A stretch of DNA of 64,000 bases from Branchinecta lynchi (Eukaryota > Arthropoda > Branchiopoda > Anostraca > Branchinectidae): the NCBI GenBank assembly GCA_023053575.1, contig JAKZAP010000018.1, positions 682,001 through 746,000 on the forward strand, in the 5' to 3' direction. Each line of letters opens with the position of its first letter. Position 1 is the first letter of the stretch. A model generated the notes under the pieces. The model saw nothing but the letters and a program-made list of their open reading frames with translations, did no database searches and was not told the origin of the DNA. A program made the position numbers and the translations under genes. Of this stretch, positions 32,601 through 47,600 are shown in pieces.

Positions 32601-35600
32601 GCTTTCACTTCACTGTTGAAAGAACAGTGTGATTTTTCCTTTTCTTTCTTTGGACTGCACAATAATGTTTAACTAGACCTACGTTGCCTGGGCAACGTGA
32701 AGTGTTGCGGCAACCTTTGTCCGGCTTCGCCGACTAAAGTGTTGCTAGAGCAACACTTTGGTTTTGTTCTTTCCCTGTCGGTTAAATGCTGAAGTTGTCA
32801 ACTTATTGAAGCTTTTAAAACTGTACGTTCTAAAACGAAAAATCAAATGATCAAAAGCTAGTCTTCAGCGTTGAAAAAACAACAACAAAAGAATATCGGA
32901 AGAAGGGACTAAATTGACCTTGCAGTCAGTTGAACTTTATCCTTTTCAATCGTAGACACCATGACCGATGAAAACTTTGAAAAATATCTTATATAATCTA
33001 GTTGGTATTATAAAGCTATCCGTAACTTTTCAGGATCACTAACAACAAACAGGTATCGCCTATTTTTGGTTTCAATGCGTACCTTACTACTGAAGTTGTC
33101 AACCCCTTGAAACTTTCAAACTGATTTATCTTATGAAGGATTTTTGGTAAAAAAAAAATGGATGACATATACTTTGATCAGCTCATCAAGGGCTATCGAT
33201 TGCCCTAACAGCAACAAAGAATGTCGGAAAAAGGGACTAAATTGACTTTGCAGTCAGCTGAACTTTATCCTTTTCAGTCGTAGAAATCGTGACGGATGAA
33301 AACTTGGAACAATATCTAATATAATCTAGTTGGTATTATAAAGCTATCCGTAACTTTTCAGGATTATAATACCACAAATGACACTATTAGTTATTACGAA
33401 CTACCTCATTGTTTTACATTATCGTCTGTACCCCTAGGCTACAGCGATGGACCATCGATACAAACATTCTTACCGTTAGATTTATAGAAATCGCATACAA
33501 TATGCACCAGTTTGCACAAACTTCTAGCCCCTCGTGAACCGATTCTTAGTTAGTTCCGTCGATGTCTATCAATCACGGAACTTAGTTCCGTGATAGACAT
33601 CGAAGTTCACCGGATAAAAATACTGGGTACACCAGCTAGCAAAAGTTTCAAACCGCTCATGATGAGTGTACCATAACAGCCATCTTCAAGTCCATTTTCA
33701 ATTTGAAACTGGCGCCTGCCTGCTTGCGTGCTAGCTCGGAGCTTTCCACTCGAAAGCAGAAACATGGTTTGATGAAACGAAAGGTTCGCTACACAACTTC
33801 AGATAGTCCTCTCTGACATGGGCTATGTATGTAACTCCACTTCACTTCGCACACCGTAGGCTCTGGCTCGAGGACAATCAAAAACCATCCTTTTTGGCCC
33901 CAGGCAAGAGTTATACGGAGCTTTCCAAAATGTAATGTCATATTCATCAATCATGCCTAAGGTCCACACTTTCCGTAAAAGCCGCACAGGTTAGACCCTT
34001 ACTAGTTACCAGGAATAAAATGAAATCGGAGTCATAGAAAAAAAACAAAAAAAACAAACGAGAACAAAACCAAAGTGCTGCTCTCGCAACACAATAATTC
34101 ATATTATTATATAATAATTAATTAATTACTCTCTGAAGTTTGATAATCGATAACACCTGTTTGCGTATCCTTGTGTTACACATTATGAAGAGACATCTGT
34201 TATGAGCCTTTAAGTGTTATGATTATCGAACAAAATCAGGCTAAATTTAATAAGGTTATTACAGATATATTCTCCCAACGCTCATCACAAGGATGCACAA
34301 ACATGCTTTGTCTTATCAAACTCCTGACAGTGTATTTCTCTTCCTACCCAGTGTGTTATAGAGTATTATCTATACATCCATTCAAGTGGATCAGCAAATG
34401 GCTCTTTTCTGGTATCAGTATTACCGGGTATTACCATAGTATGGGTTTTACAAGTAAGGATCATACTGACATAACACAAATTATATTCCAATAATGCATT
34501 AAACGGGTTTGGCAGCGATATTACGGCCCTTCTTGGCAAGGGTCCTCGTCAGGCTGTCAATCTTCAGACTTCGGGTCAGGAAACCAACCTGCAATTGATT
34601 GCAGGTTTTTTTCCTTCCCCGACGTTGACCATGACGATTGACAGCCTGACGATGACCCTTACCAAGAAGGGCCGAAATATCGCTGCCAAAGCATCGTAGC
34701 TGACATGTCCGTTTCATGCATTATTTGAATATATGTTTCAAAGTCAACTTGGGCTCAAGGAATATTTATAACACAATATGTCCCAATGGAACATAAGTAA
34801 GTAATTAAGTAAGTAATTTATTTATGACCCGCCATTTTGAAAGGCGGAGTAAATGAAGAAAATAAACAAAACACATAAACACGCAGAAAAAGACACTTAA
34901 TTTGTTCATTCACAAAGTGGATGAACAAATGTGTTTTATAACCCATCATCAGCACATGTGCCGCCGATCGATAGAATAGATAACAGTAAGGACAAAATTA
35001 AAGTTAACTATTAATAATTATTATCAAACATTAAACATTATTAAACAAAATTAATAATTAATCATAACCAATTAAGCCCAAATCAAGCATCAACAAACAC
35101 TTCAGAAAAATGCATCTTTCCAATCATGGTTACTCTCCGAATTAACGAGATCACTAACTTTATGGGTTCTGTGGCACCATAGCGCCTAGAAATATAAGTG
35201 TTTCGGTACGAATGAGGAACTTGCGACAAAAAAACTTAGCGAACTTGAAATACAGCTTACGAAGGTCACGAATGTATCTCAGGGTAAGACTTAAGATCCG
35301 GGGAAAAGCGGCCACACTGTACAAATGGGAGTAGTTGGAGTCAGAGTAGGAGCCGGGTGCGTTGACTAACATCTCCAAAGGGAGTCCAAAGTCCCTCAAC
35401 GAACGCGGCTCCGATTTCTGACTTTGCCTTCTGTTAACATTAAATTGCGAAACTTCAGTCTACGAATATCACAATTTCTGATCAGTTCGGGATCAACTTG
35501 CGTGTGTCTTTCAACGAATTGCTACAGTTGAAGGTGCATGCATGAGCTTTCTTCTCTTCTTCTTTTAACCTTGTGTATAATTTATATTTAGTCTTTTAGC

Positions 35601-38600
35601 CTTCCCAGGCTGATATTGTCATCCATATATCCTACAGTGTGAATTTAAGAGCGTGCAATGGAAATATTTGGGTGTCAATCATTCCATTTCTTGAACCGGG
35701 CTTATCATAACATCTGTCTCGTCCGTAATTGACATGCCGGCAAAACATACAGACATGAAAAATGAAAGAGCCTCCTTCACGTCGAATATGTTGGCCATTA
35801 GATCAAGCTATGCTTTCAGCACCCGACTCGGAAACGGTGTCGGCGATAGGTCTCTAAATCGTCTGGGAGTTGGACTAGATTTAGACATGAACTGGAGCTA
35901 GATCCAGATTCAGCTTTTAACCTTGGAGAGCAGGACAGACGCGAAAACTATTAAGCCCGACATTATTTTTGGGATCCCAAAACGTAAGTGGAGGGATACC
36001 TATGACATCGCAAAAGTTGTCTGTCCGTCCGTCGGTCCGTCCGTCTGTAAGCACGATAACTCTCGAAGGGAATGAGATATTTTGATGAAACTTGGTATGA
36101 GGATTGTTTGGGTCAAGAGTAAGGTCGAGTTCGTAGATGGGCTCTGTAGCTCTATATTTGGGGGTGGGGGAGGGGGTTCAATTTAAGGGACAAACAAAAT
36201 ATTTGTAAACAGCTAATGTGATAGTCGATTATGGGGTAAGAAGACATGTTGAGCATGATGGTGAAAATCATTTTGTCGCCGGACAAGCAGTTCGTCCGAA
36301 ATCCGGCCAAACCCGAACAGATGGTTAAAGTAACAGTTTCATTTGAAGTTGATTAAATGTTTGATTTATGGGTAAGAAGACATGCTGAACCCGATGGTGA
36401 AAACCATTTTCTCGCTGGACAACTGGTTCGCCTGTAATCCGGCCAAAACCGGAAAATATGTTAAAAGTAAAAGCTGTATCTGAAGTTGATTAGATGATAT
36501 ATTTAGGGTAAGAAGAGACGCTGAGTCTGTATATAATGATCATTTTTACCCGGACATATAATTAGTCCAGAATCCGGTTGTACCCGCTTTTTTTTTAAGT
36601 CAAAATTTTATTTAAAGTTGATTAGATTTCTTTATAGGGATAAGGAGATACGCCGACTTCGTTTCTGAATTTTTCTTTTTTTGCTGGACAAATAGTTCGC
36701 TGGGAATTCGGGCGAAACTGCAAATTTGGCAGTAGCAAAGCAGGAAGTTTCGGTCAATATCGTCAAAATAGATATGGCTTATAGAGGTATAGATAGGTAG
36801 ATAGAATATCTGAACTCGGTTTTCTCTGATGATTAGCCTGGCGAAGACAAGACCGAATTGTCTGGATCAAATCTTAGATTTTTGGGATCCCATCGACACC
36901 TTTGGTCTTGTTGCTATTCGACATCGCGTCTCTGGGACCTGTATAGAAAAAATTATAAGAAATCGGAAACGAACAAAAGCTACAGGAAAACAAACACTGT
37001 AAAGACCCTAAAATAATTCTGATTTCCAACTTTTTCTGTGAAACAAGTTTCTCTTTGCCCCAGGTTAGAAAATGATCTACTTCCCATCCGCAGTTCCAAA
37101 TTTTTTCTTACATATCCGTTTCTGTCGGTAAAACTTGCTTACTTGAAAAAAATTGAAAAAGTCCCAACTGTTACTCCTGTACTCAACAGAACAGAGAGGC
37201 GTAAGAACGGTTGGGTGATTTGTCACATAAGTAATATACATTATTCTTTACACACACACCCACATACACACACGATCAAGTCAGATCACATGTCTAATTA
37301 AAGTTTTCTTAGGAAACGGTCGCAAACGGTTTTTGGGATCCCAAAACGTAAGTGGAGGGATACCTAAGACATCGCAAAAGTTGTCCGTCTGTCCGTCCGT
37401 CCGTCCGTCCGTCTGTAAGCACGATAACTCTCGAAGGGAATGAGATATTTTGATGAAACTTGGTGAGAAGGTTCGTTGGGTCGTCGGACCAGTCAAGTTC
37501 GTAGATGGGCTTTGTAGCTCTACATTTAGGGGTGGCGGAGGGGATTGAAATTAAGGGACAAACAAAATATTTTGAAACAGCTAATGTGATAGTCGATTAT
37601 GGGGTAAGAAGACATGCTGAACACGATGGTGAAAATCATTTTGTCATCGGACAAGTAGTTCGCCCGGAATCCAGCCAAAACCGGAAAGTTTGTTGAAAGT
37701 AAAAGTTTTATTTGAAGTTGATTAGATGTTCGATTTAGGGGTAGGAAGACATGCTGAAGACGATGGTGAAAATTATTTTCTCGACGGACAAGTATTTCGC
37801 CCGGAATCCGGCCCAAACCGGAAAGTTTGTTGAAAGTAAAAGTTTTATTTGAAATTGATTAGATGTTTGATTTAGGGGTAGGAAGACATGCTGAAGACGA
37901 TGGTGAAAACTATTTTCTCGACGGACAAGTATTTCGACCGGAATCCGGCCCAAACCGGAAAGTTTGTCAAAATTAAAAGTTTAATTTGGAGTTGATTGGA
38001 TGTTCGATTTAGGGCAAGAAGACATGCTGAACACTTATGTGAAAACAAGTTTCTACCCGGACATGTAGTTCGTCCGGAATCCGGCCAAAACCGGAAAACT
38101 GTTGGAAGTCAAAGTTTTATTTCTAGTTGATTAGATAAGCGATTTAGGGGTAAGAAGAGATGCTGAGTCCCTGTGTGACAATCGTATTTTACCCGGACAT
38201 ATAGTTCGACCGGAATCCGGCTGGAATCGGAAAATTTGTTATAAGCTAAATTTCTATTTGAAGTTGATTAGATGTTCATTACTGGGGAAAGAAGATACCC
38301 TTATTTCGTCTTTGAGCTTTCTTTTTTCGCCGGACAAGTAGTTCTGGAGTTCGGCCGGAACCGGGAAATTGGCAGAAGTGGCAGGAAGTTTTCGTCAAAA
38401 CAGATATGACTCAAAGGGGTAAACACACATGCTGAATCCAAATCTGAACTTGGTTTTCTCAGGTGATTAGCTATTTGGCCTTAATCTGTTTCTGAATTTT
38501 AATTGTAAAAATGTTCAAGGAGTCTGGCCAAGACTGGATCTGGCTAAGACAAGACCCAGTTGTCTGGATCAGATATTGGATTTTTGGGATCCCATCGAAA

Positions 38601-41600
38601 CCTTTGGTCTTGTTTTATTTCGCAGCCGTAGCAGGCTTTTTTTTATTTCAGTTTATATTTCTTGGAAATCTTCTGTGCTCCAGTTAAACTTTCTGGGGCC
38701 TTGTTTCTTATGCAGTCGGTTTTCGCTGTTGCGAGAGAATAATCTGAATGTTAGTTTTCCTTGGCTCGAGTTCAGGGCGCACGAAGATTAATTATCAGTG
38801 GCCCATGTGTGCATCATGTGCGATATCGTCACATGGGTCCAATTCGTATAATATGCCAATGGCGGAAACGTCCTTAACCCAAAACATATGCAACGGTCTG
38901 TTTCGTTAGGCTCAAGTTCAAAGCCATTTGATCTAGTTTTTAAAACTGAAAAAAAAAAATGTGTGATGTGGCTTGGCTTTCTTTGACGACTGTCTATGTT
39001 CTCTCTTTTGATCGCTTTTGGTTCACAATATCCTATGTGAACAAGGCCAGACGTTTCAGTGGGATCCCAGTATTGGGAGTATTGGCGTTCCTAGATTCAC
39101 AATGTCTTATTACCCCTGTATCAACCTTCCAATCAGTTTTGACGAATTTCTGTAGCTGTTGTCAGGATTGGGTGTGGGAGGGGGATTTAACACGGGACGT
39201 GACTTTCTCTGACAACTGCCTATATTACTCTCTTTTGGTGACAAGCAACATCTTATGTGAGCAAGTCCAAACATTTCAATGGGATCTCAGTATTGGGAGT
39301 AATGGCATTTCAGACTTACAGTGTCTTATTACCACTGTATCAACCGTCTAATCAGTTTGGTATAATAACTTCTTCCGTTCCCCTCTTGCCACTTCTGAAT
39401 GTTGATATACATCTTTGTTGTTCCTCTATTCACGAATAATCAATTTTCAAATAGTCGAATTTCCGCGTGATTTGTGGGACCTCTATGAGCTTGTATTTTT
39501 GTTGTATGCCTTACGAGAAAGATTTATGATTTTTTTGTGTTCAGGCACTAAGCAATCTTCACCAATCTCACCACTGCCCACTGAAAAGTCGCGTTTGTGT
39601 TCGGATTAAAATTTCAGGCGACATAGTAGAATTTTAGTTGTGGGGACGGCCGTAGATATTCTGAACCAGGCCCGTATCCAGGTATTTGTTTGGGGGGGGG
39701 GGGGTTGTTTGCTGGTCGGACAAGAAAGTACAAAAAACACATAGATCAGAGGGAAAAGCCTATAAAAATCATTAATTTTGTATGTTTCGGGGGGGGGGGG
39801 GGGGTCAACCCCCTAACCCCCCCTGAAGCAGATAGTGGAAAATACAAAAATCCCTATGAAGAATCCAAGTAATTCGGTGTCTTCAGTTAGATGACACACA
39901 AATAAGTTGGCTTTCAGTTAAATCTTAAACGGATAGTCGGTCAGATTTAGGTCTCCCTCATTTTCTTTTGGGCTACGAATAACAAAGAGTACGATTTGAA
40001 GAGAAGGTCATGCCGAGTATTAATTAGTCAACTATTTTAGATCATGTCATCATCTATGTTTAGAGTTCTGACTGCAATGCTTAACCGTTTAATCTGGCTT
40101 TCCTCAGTACCTCGTGGAAATCAACATTCGGAGAGTGGAAAGCTTCCAGACGTTCCCTTGTCCATGCTGGGCACTCTTGAACAAAGTGGATATTTGTCTC
40201 TTTCAAAGCACGTAACATCTGACACCTTCTACGCGAGAACAAGTGTTAGTTTGAGTAGAAAATCAATCCCTTCGCGTAAATCGTAATTCGGTCTCTAATC
40301 ACAGGATCCATCTTTGTCTTTCCAGTTTTGCTTGGTGTAAAGACCGTAGGCTTGTTCCAACCTGATACTGGATTTACTTTCATCAATCCACGCTTTTTCC
40401 CGTAACTTGTTCTCAGAAGGAACTTGGGTTAATTCCTGTTTTGCCCATGGTATGGCTTGACAGTTGAGTGTAGTCGCCAAACTAGAACGCGGAAAGTTGG
40501 CAAACACTAACCAGTGTACTTAGGCATTCATTTGTTCCGCCGTCGCGAGCTAAACAAACTTGTCGCATGATTATGCACATACGAAACCGACGGCTTTTCG
40601 CCAAGAGAATTACGTCATGTTTTCTCGCACTTTTCTTGTTCCTCAACAAAATAACGATTTTCCTTTAGACGACAAAACATTCGCAGATCCGTTCGCAAAT
40701 GTTGTGTTTTTCGTTATGTTTTTCTTTTCTGTTTGTTTTCACTGGCGGTTTATGGTTTGAGAAGGGTAAACGATAAAGTTTGCATGTAGACACCACACTG
40801 TCAGGAGTTTGATAACATATAACACAGGGATGCGCGGTTTCAACAGACAGCACTCAACAGACAACACTTGGGATGCAATCTGTTGTAGCGACAAACGCTA
40901 CACCCGATAAGTTATGCATAACAAGCATTGCGAGGAAGAGCCCAAAAACCGCCAAAAAAGTATCTACTGCATTTTTTTTTTCATCATGATATCGGAAAAT
41001 TTAATGCTTTTTTAGCGGTTCTCGGCAATGCTTGTTATGCATAATATTTCATGCATAACATTTTGTAGCGACAACAGATTACATCCCAAGTGTTGTCTTT
41101 GAAACCGCGCAGCCCTGTGTTATCTGTTATGAAACTTCTGAGACTGTAGTCTGCATTAGCCCACCAGCCCAAGGTACAGTACCTTGCAAAATATTCTCGT
41201 TGTTCTTGGCTGTTTGAAATTAAAATCCGGTTAATTGCTTTTGGGGTTTCTTGTACCAAGGGAACAAACAACTTTAGAACAAAGTCATTTTGGAATCACC
41301 AGCTTCTTTTTTTTTCATTGGCCACTCAGTAATTATGCATCCTTAATGACTCTGAGATTGCATGTGCAGTCGCAAAAAAGGAAAAGACAAAGCAACCTTG
41401 CAGAATGAAATACAAATATGAACATAGATTCGATGCTATCCTCTACTTCTTCTTCTGATGTGAAACATATTACGACCGACTGGCGGATTTTTTTTTTCGC
41501 TGGCGTGTTAAAAATGTCTGGGTTCTGTTGACAATCCTTTTTAGTTTTGAGAGATTTCTTGCAATTTTGGGTTAAAAAGAAATTTTGGCGTATTTTTCAA

Positions 41601-44600
41601 AGACAGTGGCATATCTGGAAACACTGGTGCTATCTAGCGGGTGTTAGAACAACTAGCTCTAACATCAATGAAAGATGAGAATGAAAGTGACGATTGCAAA
41701 AAAAAGAAGAATGACGAAGATGATTGATTGTTTTAGGATTTACTTAATATTCAATGTTAAATGAAACAGACGTTTTAGGGGCCGGATCGACGCATCGATT
41801 TCTGAGACTAGCCTACATTATAATTGCTCTGTTGAAATGAGATTGCTGTGCCATAATGAGCTGGTTTGTATTAGTTATTGTACTGCAAGACCCTTCGTCG
41901 TGTAACAGTTAAGGTGCAGTCTCTTGCTTTGATTTGACGCTCACTTGTTTCCAGTCAAAATAGTCCAGGAATGAGATAACCTACAGATTTCTTACCCTTA
42001 CCAATTCATTTTCCTCGGAGTTCCATGCAAACAAATATTCTGACCAGAACAAGTGCTCGCAATTATTGTATCAGACTTGAACCAGTGCCAGCCCCATCTA
42101 TCTCGGAAACGCGAAAAATTTGCAAAATTGCCAAAGGGATGATATCATCCGCGAATTCCAAGCGCATTTCCACGATTTCTAAGTTTTTGCCAAATCCGAG
42201 CCGACTGTTTATTGAGTCCGACAGGACGTGTTAACGGCCTCGTCAAGCTGGCAAACAGAAACTGGGGCAAGTTTACAATTCCATTGCATCTTTGATTACA
42301 TAATTTCCAGCCAGATGCCGGTGCCTACAGGCCTACAATTGATGTGTTGACAGATAGCTTAATTAGTCGATATGCCGAACCCGAGACTCGTGTGGGGAGA
42401 GTCCCCTATCAGTTTCGGCCGATTTCAATCAATCAATCAAGTTTAATCCAAACAGCTACAAGCTAGAAGAGTAATACAAATTTACAAAATACACAGTCAC
42501 GAAGTAAATTAACTAATACACTTACAAGATATGACCAGAAATAAATGATGGGATGAAACTACGTAAAATTGGGCAGGAGAATTAGCGGGATATGGAGAAA
42601 ACTGATTGCCAGTATTCCTCTCGGACAGACGCACGGAAGACGGGAGGGAGGGGGGAATAGATGGGGCATCTGGGGACAACACATTATCTAGCTCCAAATT
42701 TGTTTGAAAGAGTATTTCTGCGTACAGTTAATTTAGGAACGTCAAGTTTAATGAGAGCCTCTTCATATGGAATATTATGATCACCCTGAATGATTCTCAT
42801 AGCTCTCTTTTGGACATTTCCCAAGCGATCAGAGAGCTCTGCGGAAATAGAAGAATGCCAAACCGGTGAAGCATTCTAAATGAGGACTGATATAAGTTTT
42901 AAAATAACAGGAGGCATTTAGTATCCAGACCGAAAGATTTAAGGGTGGAGAGGGATTTAATAAAAAAGTTGGTTTTACGAATACAACATGAGAATTCCAT
43001 ATCAGATCATCGATTATTACCCCAGGCAATTTAACGGATTTCAGTTCCATGTGTCGTAAATGATGCGTCGACTTGGTCAGTATTTCAAACTTCCGTAAAA
43101 TAAGAAATAAAAACGACGCGGAAGGGAAATTTTAAATCCCGGTGTTCCTTCGTGTATTTCATAGCCGTGTCAAACTTCTAAAATGTCCATGTGTGTTATA
43201 TCGGATGCATCGATTTGAGGTCGGTTATCAAAGCATGGACGTATTCGTCCTTTATTTTTTAAGCTTTGCTTTAGACAAACCTACCGTCACTTGTGCCGTC
43301 ATTATCAGTAGCCTACCAGGCAAAATTTCAGGCACAAATTGTTCTTCAACATACGTAAAAATAAAAGGAGACAACAAAACTTCATAAATTTATAACTTTT
43401 GCTTAAACTAGTTTAGGATTGCTGGAGTTTCCTCAAGAAGTATATTTTTGATCTTCGGGAGTCTCGGGCCTTTTTGGGATTCCAAAACGAAAGTGAAGGG
43501 ATACCCATGACATCGCAAAAGTTGTCCGTCTGTCCGTCTGTTAGCATGATAATTCTCGAAGGGAACGAGATATTTTGATGAAACTTGGTGTGCAGATTCT
43601 ATAGGTCAGGGGTAAGGTCAGGTTCGTGGATGGGCTCTATAGCCCTAGATTTAGGGATGGAGGAGGGGGTTTCAAATTAAGGGTAAACAATTTTTTTAAA
43701 AAGCTATTGAGATAGTTGATTTAGGGGTAAGGAGACATGCTGAATCCGAATATGAAAGTTATTTCTTGCCGGACAAGTAGTTCACCCGGAATCTGGCGAA
43801 AACCGGACACAAAATTTGTCGACCAATTTTCGGCTATAGCAGTCCCTACCCCTTCATTCTCAAACCGGTATAGCTCTGCGTGTGGAAGATGACCGCATTG
43901 ATTGTTTATTCTATGGACGTTGGAGAGGACTAGTGTAATTGAAGGTCGAATGGGTTGTTAGATAATGTTCAAACGAGGACATATGTTGTTCAAGCGCGGA
44001 TGTTATTCAATGAGGATTCGCTGGTAAACATTGTTTGAATAAATGTTTCAAAGTCAGCTTGGGCTCAAAGAATATTTTTCGCTGGTAAAGTTCGTAGATG
44101 GGTCCTTCTTCCAAAATCAAGCCCCCCTAAAGCATGTGATGAATTGCGTCCTATCTCGATAACCCCCTGCCTGGGTAAAGCTACTGAAGTATTTGTACTC
44201 CGTTGATTGCTTAACCAAATCAGTTCTTTTATCGATAAGTACCAGTATTGTGGACTCCAGGATTGCAGCACTCTCGGCAGCACTACAATTTGTCTAGTGC
44301 GTATGTACGATTATATACTTACATGGCTGGATAAAGGTAATCGGTTCTTGGATCTAGGTGCAATAGACTTCCGAAAAGCTTTTGATTTCATTAACCACCT
44401 GATTGCTGGCCAAAATTGAAGATAATGGGCGCTAAAAAGCGCGTGATATCCCTGATTATGGATTTCTTATCTAATAGGAAATCTAATACCCTGTTTGAGG
44501 GAGATTCTAACTCTGATTGGACAGGTATTACATGTGGAGCTCCGTAGGGCACAAAGTTGTCTGCAATTATAAGCTGTTGACAAAATTAAGTTAAATTTAT

Positions 44601-47600
44601 AGCCGTGATCAACTACCTACTAGTCGAATATGAGGATCATTACAAGTTTATAGACGATATCTCTTTTCTATTGAAATACGTAGTTGAAAACGGGGTTAAG
44701 AAAGAGTTCAGTGACGATTTTTTCGATGCGTTTATTGCCGAGTGCAATGTCTCTAAATTGAAAATTAACACAAATAAGTCAAAGGTCTTAAGCTTCAATC
44801 CGTTGAAGCGCACTTTCAGCCAACCGTATGTTCCTTTTCCGATTGTCGACTCAATCAAGATTTTGGGAGTTACTTTTTCCAGTGATTATTCTTTCGGCTT
44901 GCACGTTGAAAGTGTTGTTAAAAACGCAAATCCATGTCTGCAGTCTTTAAGTACAATGCGTAGATTTGGCGGTGATGTGCAGTACCTATTGCTAGCTTAT
45001 CTTACATACGTCCGTCCAGTTCTGGAATATGCAAGCCCACTATGGGACCTGCAGTACTGCGTACTGTATAACTCATACAAGAACTTGAGTCGGTGCAAAA
45101 GCGGGCCGTGTTCATTCATTTCATTTATTGGCGATCGACAGCTATCTTATGGTGAAGCGCTTGTTAAACTCGACCTCCCTACGTTGGCCCAAAGATACGA
45201 GAAGATTATCCTGAGGTTTGGGAAGTTTCTTCTCTCTAAACCCCAGCATCGAGACATCTTACCACCCACTGCACCGCCCAACAACCGCACGCGTCACCAA
45301 AATAAACTGGTTCCAGTAGCTTCGCAAACGAACCGCCACGCAAATTCGTTTGTACCTTTTTTTACGGATTTGCTAAACAAACCCGAGGGATATTTTCCCT
45401 TTTTTATGGCACTTGCCTTCCGGCCAAGTGCCATACACCGATCACTTTTCCGTCGGTCTGTCGGTCGGTCGGTCGGTTAGTCCGGTGTTTGCGAGTTACG
45501 GTACTTACAGATATGCTAGGACGATGAAACTTGGCAGACATATTAGGGACCCGACCAAACTAACTTGGAAATAGTCACTTGCCCCATCCGACCATCGTGG
45601 GGGGAGGGGGAGGTTGCGGAATCCAGAAAATAGGGACATGCGTAACTTTCGAATGGGTTGATACCTGGGAAAACCTCGTGTCTCAGATGTCTCATCTCAA
45701 GTCCGGACCGGATCCGATGAATATGAGGGGGAGTTGGAGGGGGAGCCGGAAATCGTGAGAAACTCTCGGAGTGGAGCGATCGGGATGAAACTTGGTGGGA
45801 AGAACTGGCACAAGCTCTAGATAAATAACTGACAGAACTGAACCGGATTCGGACACTGTGGGGGGAGTTGGAGGGGGGTTCGGGAATTCCGGCGATCCGT
45901 AGTTGATGTACTTCCACGTTTGCTAGGACGATAAAACTTGGCAAGCATATCAGAGACCCGACCAGATTAACTTGGAAAGAGTCACTCGTCCGATACGACC
46001 GTCTTGGGGGGAGGGACATACAGGCACAAGTCCTAGGTACATCAATGACAGAATTGGATCGGATTCGGGTACCGAGGGGGGGGGGGCTGTAGGGGGGTGT
46101 CCGGAATTCTGGTGATCGTGAGTTAAGGTACTCCCAGATGTGATAGGACGATATACAACTTTGCTGGAGTATTATAACCTTGATATCGTCACTTCTCCGA
46201 TCCGACCATTCCTTAAAGAACTCATCTTAACCGCAAAATACAAAAAATACTTTTAAGCAAAATTTACTTTTTCAAGATCGCCATGAGTACATGAACCTTT
46301 TTGCCTCAGGGTTTTGCTTAGAAATTAACTTTTAACACTCTTAAAGTGCGCATCTTAACCGAAAAGTGAAAAAAAAACTTTTGACCGTCACTTCTATCCT
46401 CTGACCGGGGCCTTGCAAGTTTGGCGCATCTTAACCGAATACTTCCATCTGACCCAGCCTTCCTGGTTTTTGTTTTCCTTCTTGTTTCCTTTTGATTTCT
46501 GTCTCCAGTTTTTTATATTTAAAGTGAAACCATAGGTTGAATTTTCAGCCCCCTTAATTTTTTCTTGTTGGGGTATTTCTTACTACATATGCTTGCAAGT
46601 GCCATAAGAGCTTACAGCTCTTGTTTGTGTCAGTTTGTAGCTATGATGCTGTCTAACCTATCTCTCTCTCTCTTAGTCTTATCTTTAGAGGCAGAGGAGG
46701 GGTTTCGAATTTACGTTAAAACATGTATGTTTTATAAGCTAATAAGATATTCACTGAGGGGGTAAGGAGGTCTACTCAATCCGTATATGAACATAGTTTT
46801 CTTGCTGGACAAATGGTTCATCATGAATTCGGCTGAAACTGGAAATTTGGTTGGAGCTCAAAGTTGTTTCTGAAATCGATGAGAGATTCGTTATCGGGGC
46901 AAGGAGACATGCTGAATCCACTATGATCTCAGAACATCCAAGTAGAAACACTATGTAGCGCGAGGTGTCCTTTAAGGCGCAGGAGGGTTTTGTCCCCCGA
47001 GGTCGAATCAACGCCGTGTTGCCCAATTGCCGACAGAACCAATGAAGTGGGTTTGTAAGACTAGCCACACATGCCCTAGCTGTTAAAGGGGTAGTTATTA
47101 TTACTACTAGTGTGGGTATTGTTGTGAGTAGAAACACTATGTGGTGCAAGCTGTCCTTTAAGGCGTAGGAGAGTTTGGTCCCCCAAGCTCGAATCCTCGC
47201 CATGTTGACCGATTGTCGACAGAACCAATGAGGTGGGTTTGCAAGACTAGCCACAGATGACCTAGGTGTTAAAGGGGTAGTTATTATTATTACTATTGTG
47301 GGTATTATTGTGACTAGAAACACTGTGTAGTGCCATTTGCCCATTAAGGCGTAGGAGGTTCGTCCGAGGTTCATCATATTCGCTTCATCCGTCCGTTTAC
47401 GAGGGATGAAGCATCTACGCCATTTTACCCATCGTAATAGCACTGCGATGATATTTATATTTTCCTCCTTTTGCGCTTTTTCAGGTGGTTCAGGCTCCGG
47501 TTGCTTACGGGTAGCTCATTGGTCAGAAATATCCGTTATGCAAATTTTTCCGTGTTTCTGTTCAAATCCAAAGGGGTCGAGTGAGGCAGCTGCGCGACGG

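Larger units (their letters stand above)
34490..34770. mobile_element. Fold-back element with hammerhead-like motifs, copy 2
   Basis: Matches 14240-14590: CGTCAGGCTGTCAATCTTC and GATTGACAGCCTGACGA face each other around CCTGCAATTGATTGCAGG. The right flank TTTCAAAGTCAACTTGGGC extends the match. The core motif of the left arm is broken (see 34513). Confidence 0.68.

Noticed and set aside
37590..38300. CRISPR-like regular spacing of repeats
   Set aside because: The 137-bp period consists of wholly related modules with no unique spacers, in an animal intron.
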